Source: Polynucleobacter sp. JS-Safj-400b-B2
Lineage (GTDB): Bacteria; Pseudomonadota; Gammaproteobacteria; Burkholderiales; Burkholderiaceae
Assembly: GCF_018881975.1 (NCBI RefSeq)
Contig: NZ_JACVPJ010000009.1
Location: 1 to 64,000, forward strand
DNA length: 64,000 nucleotides
Direction of reading: 5' to 3'
Shown here: positions 61,683-64,000 of the stretch, one piece after another
Layout of the letters: each line of letters opens with the position of its first letter
Numbering within the stretch: position 1 is the stretch's first letter
Notes under the pieces: model-generated
Databases searched by the model: none
The model's input: only the letters and a program-made list of their open reading frames with translations
What the model was told of the DNA's origin: nothing
Program-made: the position numbers and the translations under genes

Positions 61683-63089
61683 ATGAATGACGTAACCAGT
61701 ACGCAAACCAATGACTCGACAAGACAGACACTTGGCACGCAATTTCCCAAATCCTTGCATATCGAGTATCTCCCCATCACAGCAATATCACCCAATCCGC
61801 GTAATCCACGCAACCATTCCAAGCGTCAGGTACAGCAGCTCGCAAAATCTATCGAGACATTCGGCTTCAATGTGCCGCTGCTCGTTGATCAATCAGAAAT
61901 GCTGATTGCTGGACATGGTCGGTTGCAAGCCTGTCAACTGTTGGGATGGCGTGAGGTGCCTGTGATTCGACTTGAGCACTTGACCACAGAGCAGGCACAA
62001 GCATATTTGATTGCAGATAACCGCTTGACTGAAATCTCCAGTTGGAATGATGAACTGCTCGCACAAGAACTCAAGCTACTAAGTGATTTGGATCTGTCCT
62101 TTTCGCTGGACGTGATTGGCTTTGATATGGGCGAAATCGATGTACGTATCCAGAGCCTGGATGTGGTTGATGAGAACGACGCAGATCCTGCGGATGAAAT
62201 TCACATGGTGTCAGGCACTCCAGTTAGCCAGCTTGGGGATTTGTGGTTGTTAGATAAGCACCGCGTCCTGTGCGCAGACAGCCTATTGGCAAACACTTAC
62301 GAAATCTTAATGAATAATCAACGGGCAACCGTGGTGTTTGAAGATGCTCCGTTTAACGTCAAAGTGAATGGTCATGTTGGGGGTAAAGGAAGCATCAAGC
62401 ACCGCGAGTTCGAGATGGCCAGCGGCGAGATGACTTCAACTGAGTTTCAACAATTTCTGCGAACGGTTTTGGGATACGCAGCCCAATTCAGTAAAGACGG
62501 ATCAATCCATTTTCAGTGTATGGACTGGCGGCATATTGACGAGATGATGGCTGCTGGGCGCGCAGTCTATACCGAACTCAAAAACCTCTGCGTGTGGTCT
62601 AAGCATGCTGGTGGCATGGGCTCGCTTTATCGATCTCAACATGAATTGGTTTTTGTATTCAAAAACGGCACTGCGCCACACATCAATAACGTTGAGCTTG
62701 GACGTCATGGACGCTACCGCACCAACGTCTGGTCATATCCAGGAATCGGAGCCATGCGCCATGATAGTGATGAGGGTGATCTTCTAAAACTGCACCCTAC
62801 CGTCAAACCGATTCGCATGGTCGCTGATGCCATATTGGATGTTTCCAATCGTGGTGACATTGTGCTCGATGGTTTTTTAGGCAGTGGAACCACACTGATG
62901 GCTGCACAGCGCACAGGAAGAATTTGTTACGCCATTGAACTCGATCCGCTTTATGTGGATACCGCGATTCGTCGCTGGCAGAAGGACGCAGGTATTGATG
63001 CCATTCACGCCCAAACAGGTCAAACCTTCACGCAGCGACAGCAACGCATCGAACAGGTGGCAACTCAACAACAGGAGGGACAATCATGA
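61683..63089 (+). CDS. ParB-domain / DNA methyltransferase fusion (phage type)
   Basis: The 468-residue protein joins a ParB-like N-terminal domain (ITAISPNPRNPRNHSKRQVQ, LIAGHGRLQACQLLGWREVP, AYLIADNRLTEISSWNDELL) to a methyltransferase. Motif I is VLDGFLGSGTTLMAAQ near 400. Motif IV reads DAPFNV with D at 221, where DPPYNV is usual, so activity may be altered. The middle has HREFEMASGEMTSTEF, CMDWRHIDEMM and SLYRSQHELVFVF, the standard phage/prophage signature, and HPTVKPIRMVADAIL. Such enzymes are found beside terminase genes in prophages, as here. Confidence 0.9.
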   Translation: MNDVTSTQTNDSTRQTLGTQFPKSLHIEYLPITAISPNPRNPRNHSKRQVQQLAKSIETFGFNVPLLVDQSEMLIAGHGRLQACQLLGWREVPVIRLEHLTTEQAQAYLIADNRLTEISSWNDELLAQELKLLSDLDLSFSLDVIGFDMGEIDVRIQSLDVVDENDADPADEIHMVSGTPVSQLGDLWLLDKHRVLCADSLLANTYEILMNNQRATVVFEDAPFNVKVNGHVGGKGSIKHREFEMASGEMTSTEFQQFLRTVLGYAAQFSKDGSIHFQCMDWRHIDEMMAAGRAVYTELKNLCVWSKHAGGMGSLYRSQHELVFVFKNGTAPHINNVELGRHGRYRTNVWSYPGIGAMRHDSDEGDLLKLHPTVKPIRMVADAILDVSNRGDIVLDGFLGSGTTLMAAQRTGRICYAIELDPLYVDTAIRRWQKDAGIDAIHAQTGQTFTQRQQRIEQVATQQQEGQS

Positions 63090-63589
63090 CCACAGATCAT
63101 CAACGCACAGAAAAAATACCCAGCCAAAATCCGAAGGATAAGCTCTGCGATGAAGTCGAGTATGACGTCGGCTATGGCAAACCCCCTCAGCACACCCGAT
63201 TTAAAAAAGGTCAATCAGGCAACCCTGCAGGTCGTCGCAAAGGTCGAGCCAATTTAGGAACGCTGCTCAACAGCGTGCTGCATGCAACTGTGCAGATCAA
63301 CGAACGCGGTAAACGCGTCACCAAATCCAAACTCGAAATCGCGTTGACCCAAGTAGCTAATAAGGCGGCAACTGGAGATCTCAAAGCTATTGCCATGATC
63401 ACCCGCCTGGCACAATTCTCCGAGGACATAACGCGTTCTGAATTGGAGCTCCGCCTTAATGCGGATCAACAAATAACCAAAGAGATGGCGCGTGCGCTGG
63501 GGGCACGTATGGTGCTAGACCTTGCACAGAACTGCGCATTTCAACAATCCGATATTACCCATCAAAATCAAACGGGAGAGAGGTCATGA
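63086..63589 (+). CDS. DUF5681 domain protein
   Basis: The 167-residue product has the DUF5681 opening DVGYGKPPQHTRFKKGQSGN then PAGRRKGRANLGTLLNSVLH, a motif common in prophage proteins just upstream of terminase. The rest, with TKSKLEIALTQVANKAATGD and LKAIAMITRLAQFSED, is helical. It overlaps the methyltransferase stop by 4 bases and the terminase start by 4 bases, so the three genes are co-translated. It may act with terminase in packaging, though the role is unproven. Confidence 0.85.
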   Translation: MTTDHQRTEKIPSQNPKDKLCDEVEYDVGYGKPPQHTRFKKGQSGNPAGRRKGRANLGTLLNSVLHATVQINERGKRVTKSKLEIALTQVANKAATGDLKAIAMITRLAQFSEDITRSELELRLNADQQITKEMARALGARMVLDLAQNCAFQQSDITHQNQTGERS

Positions 63590-64000
63590 TGTTGTCCGAA
63601 GATAATCTCAAAACACTCATGAGAGGCTACCTCTCCATATTTCTTGAGCGCGTTTTTCGGCAACTCGATCCAGGCGCGCAATATTTACCCAACTGGCACA
63701 TCGATCTAATTGCCTACAAACTTGAACTCGTGCTATCAGGACGCATCAAGCGTCTGATCATCAATGTGCCACCGCGATCCATGAAATCAATGCTGGTATC
63801 GGTTGCTTTGGTGGCTTGGGCACTAGGACATGATCCTAGAAAACGATTTATCTGCGCCAGCTATGGTCAAGATTTGGCCGACAAGCTAGCACAGGATTTT
63901 CGTGCGGTCATGCAAAGTCAGTGGTACCGCGATTTGTTCCCCACGCGCCTTAAAGGAAGTAGGCCAGCAGTTGCAGATTTGATCACGTTTGAAGAAGGCG
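63586..64000 (+). CDS. Phage terminase large subunit, cut by window end
   Basis: Only the first 138 codons are in view. The frame begins MMLSEDNLKTLMRGYLSIFL and has LPNWHIDLIAYKLELVLSGR, LIINVPPRSMKSMLVSVALV, with the P-loop-like PPRSMKS (deviant Walker A of terminases), then WALGHDPRKRFICASYGQDL and FRAVMQSQWYRDLFP. These are diagnostic for the large terminase ATPase. It overlaps the DUF5681 stop in ATGA. The gene continues past the end of the window, so the prophage-like module does too. Confidence 0.92.
   Translation, partial: MMLSEDNLKTLMRGYLSIFLERVFRQLDPGAQYLPNWHIDLIAYKLELVLSGRIKRLIINVPPRSMKSMLVSVALVAWALGHDPRKRFICASYGQDLADKLAQDFRAVMQSQWYRDLFPTRLKGSRPAVADLITFEEG

Noticed and set aside
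1-64000. CRISPR arrays
   Set aside because: No regularly spaced direct repeats of 24-37 bases with unique spacers were found; the only tandem repeat is the two-copy 14-base one at 10-42.

Overview
The window looks like a chromosome segment of a betaproteobacterium in Burkholderiales. The style suggests a freshwater Polynucleobacter-like organism, but that is inference from memory of gene order and family types (yicC-gmk-rpoZ-spoT beside rph-rdgB-hemW, Bug-type binding protein, fused NAD-dependent formate dehydrogenase subunits, AT-leaning dense genome). No rRNA is present. Five tRNA genes are.

Layout. 1-10.7 kb is housekeeping: tRNA-Arg, greB, the yicC-gmk-rpoZ-spoT block, rph-rdgB-hemW, and a CoA-linked carboxylate locus (Bug binding protein, enoyl-CoA hydratase, CaiB-type CoA transferase). 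10.7-24.9 kb holds an alkylsulfatase gene with one in-frame TGA, an orphan histidine kinase, envelope proteins, tRNA-Ser, an FAD oxidoreductase, pgi, a mazEF-like pair, a phosphohexomutase, and nadA-nadC facing nadB. 24.9-30.9 kb holds formate dehydrogenase (fdsA plus a fused fdsG-fdsB) and small exported proteins. 30.9-38.6 kb is accessory: a TumE/TumA-type toxin-antitoxin locus with a broken toxin but a perfect operator, a remnant of a TOTE-type primase, a cassette of zinc-ribbon protein, large serine recombinase and two ParB-like proteins, and a HigBA locus with a decayed toxin. 38.6-43.6 kb returns to core genes: three tRNAs (one with a rare ACT serine anticodon), panD, an amino-acid dehydrogenase behind a tandem glycine riboswitch, a YkgJ-type protein and htpG with a clear heat-shock promoter.

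43.6-60.9 kb is a defence island, all on the minus strand. In transcription order it holds a WYL-domain regulator, hsdM, hsdS, a small PD-(D/E)XK-like protein, hsdR, a short DUF262 remnant, SIR2, HerA, a DUF2130 protein with a nuclease-like D...ExK motif, and a large SF1 helicase with an inserted coiled coil. SIR2-HerA is a known NAD-depleting anti-phage pair. The tight linkage of DUF2130 and the helicase behind it suggests an extended four-gene system, the best candidate for something new here. 60.9-64 kb is the start of a prophage-like module on the plus strand: an unknown 200-residue protein, a ParB-methyltransferase fusion, a DUF5681 protein and a terminase large subunit cut by the window end. 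Two related palindromes precede its first two genes.

All calls come from reading the sequence and from family knowledge. No database search was run.
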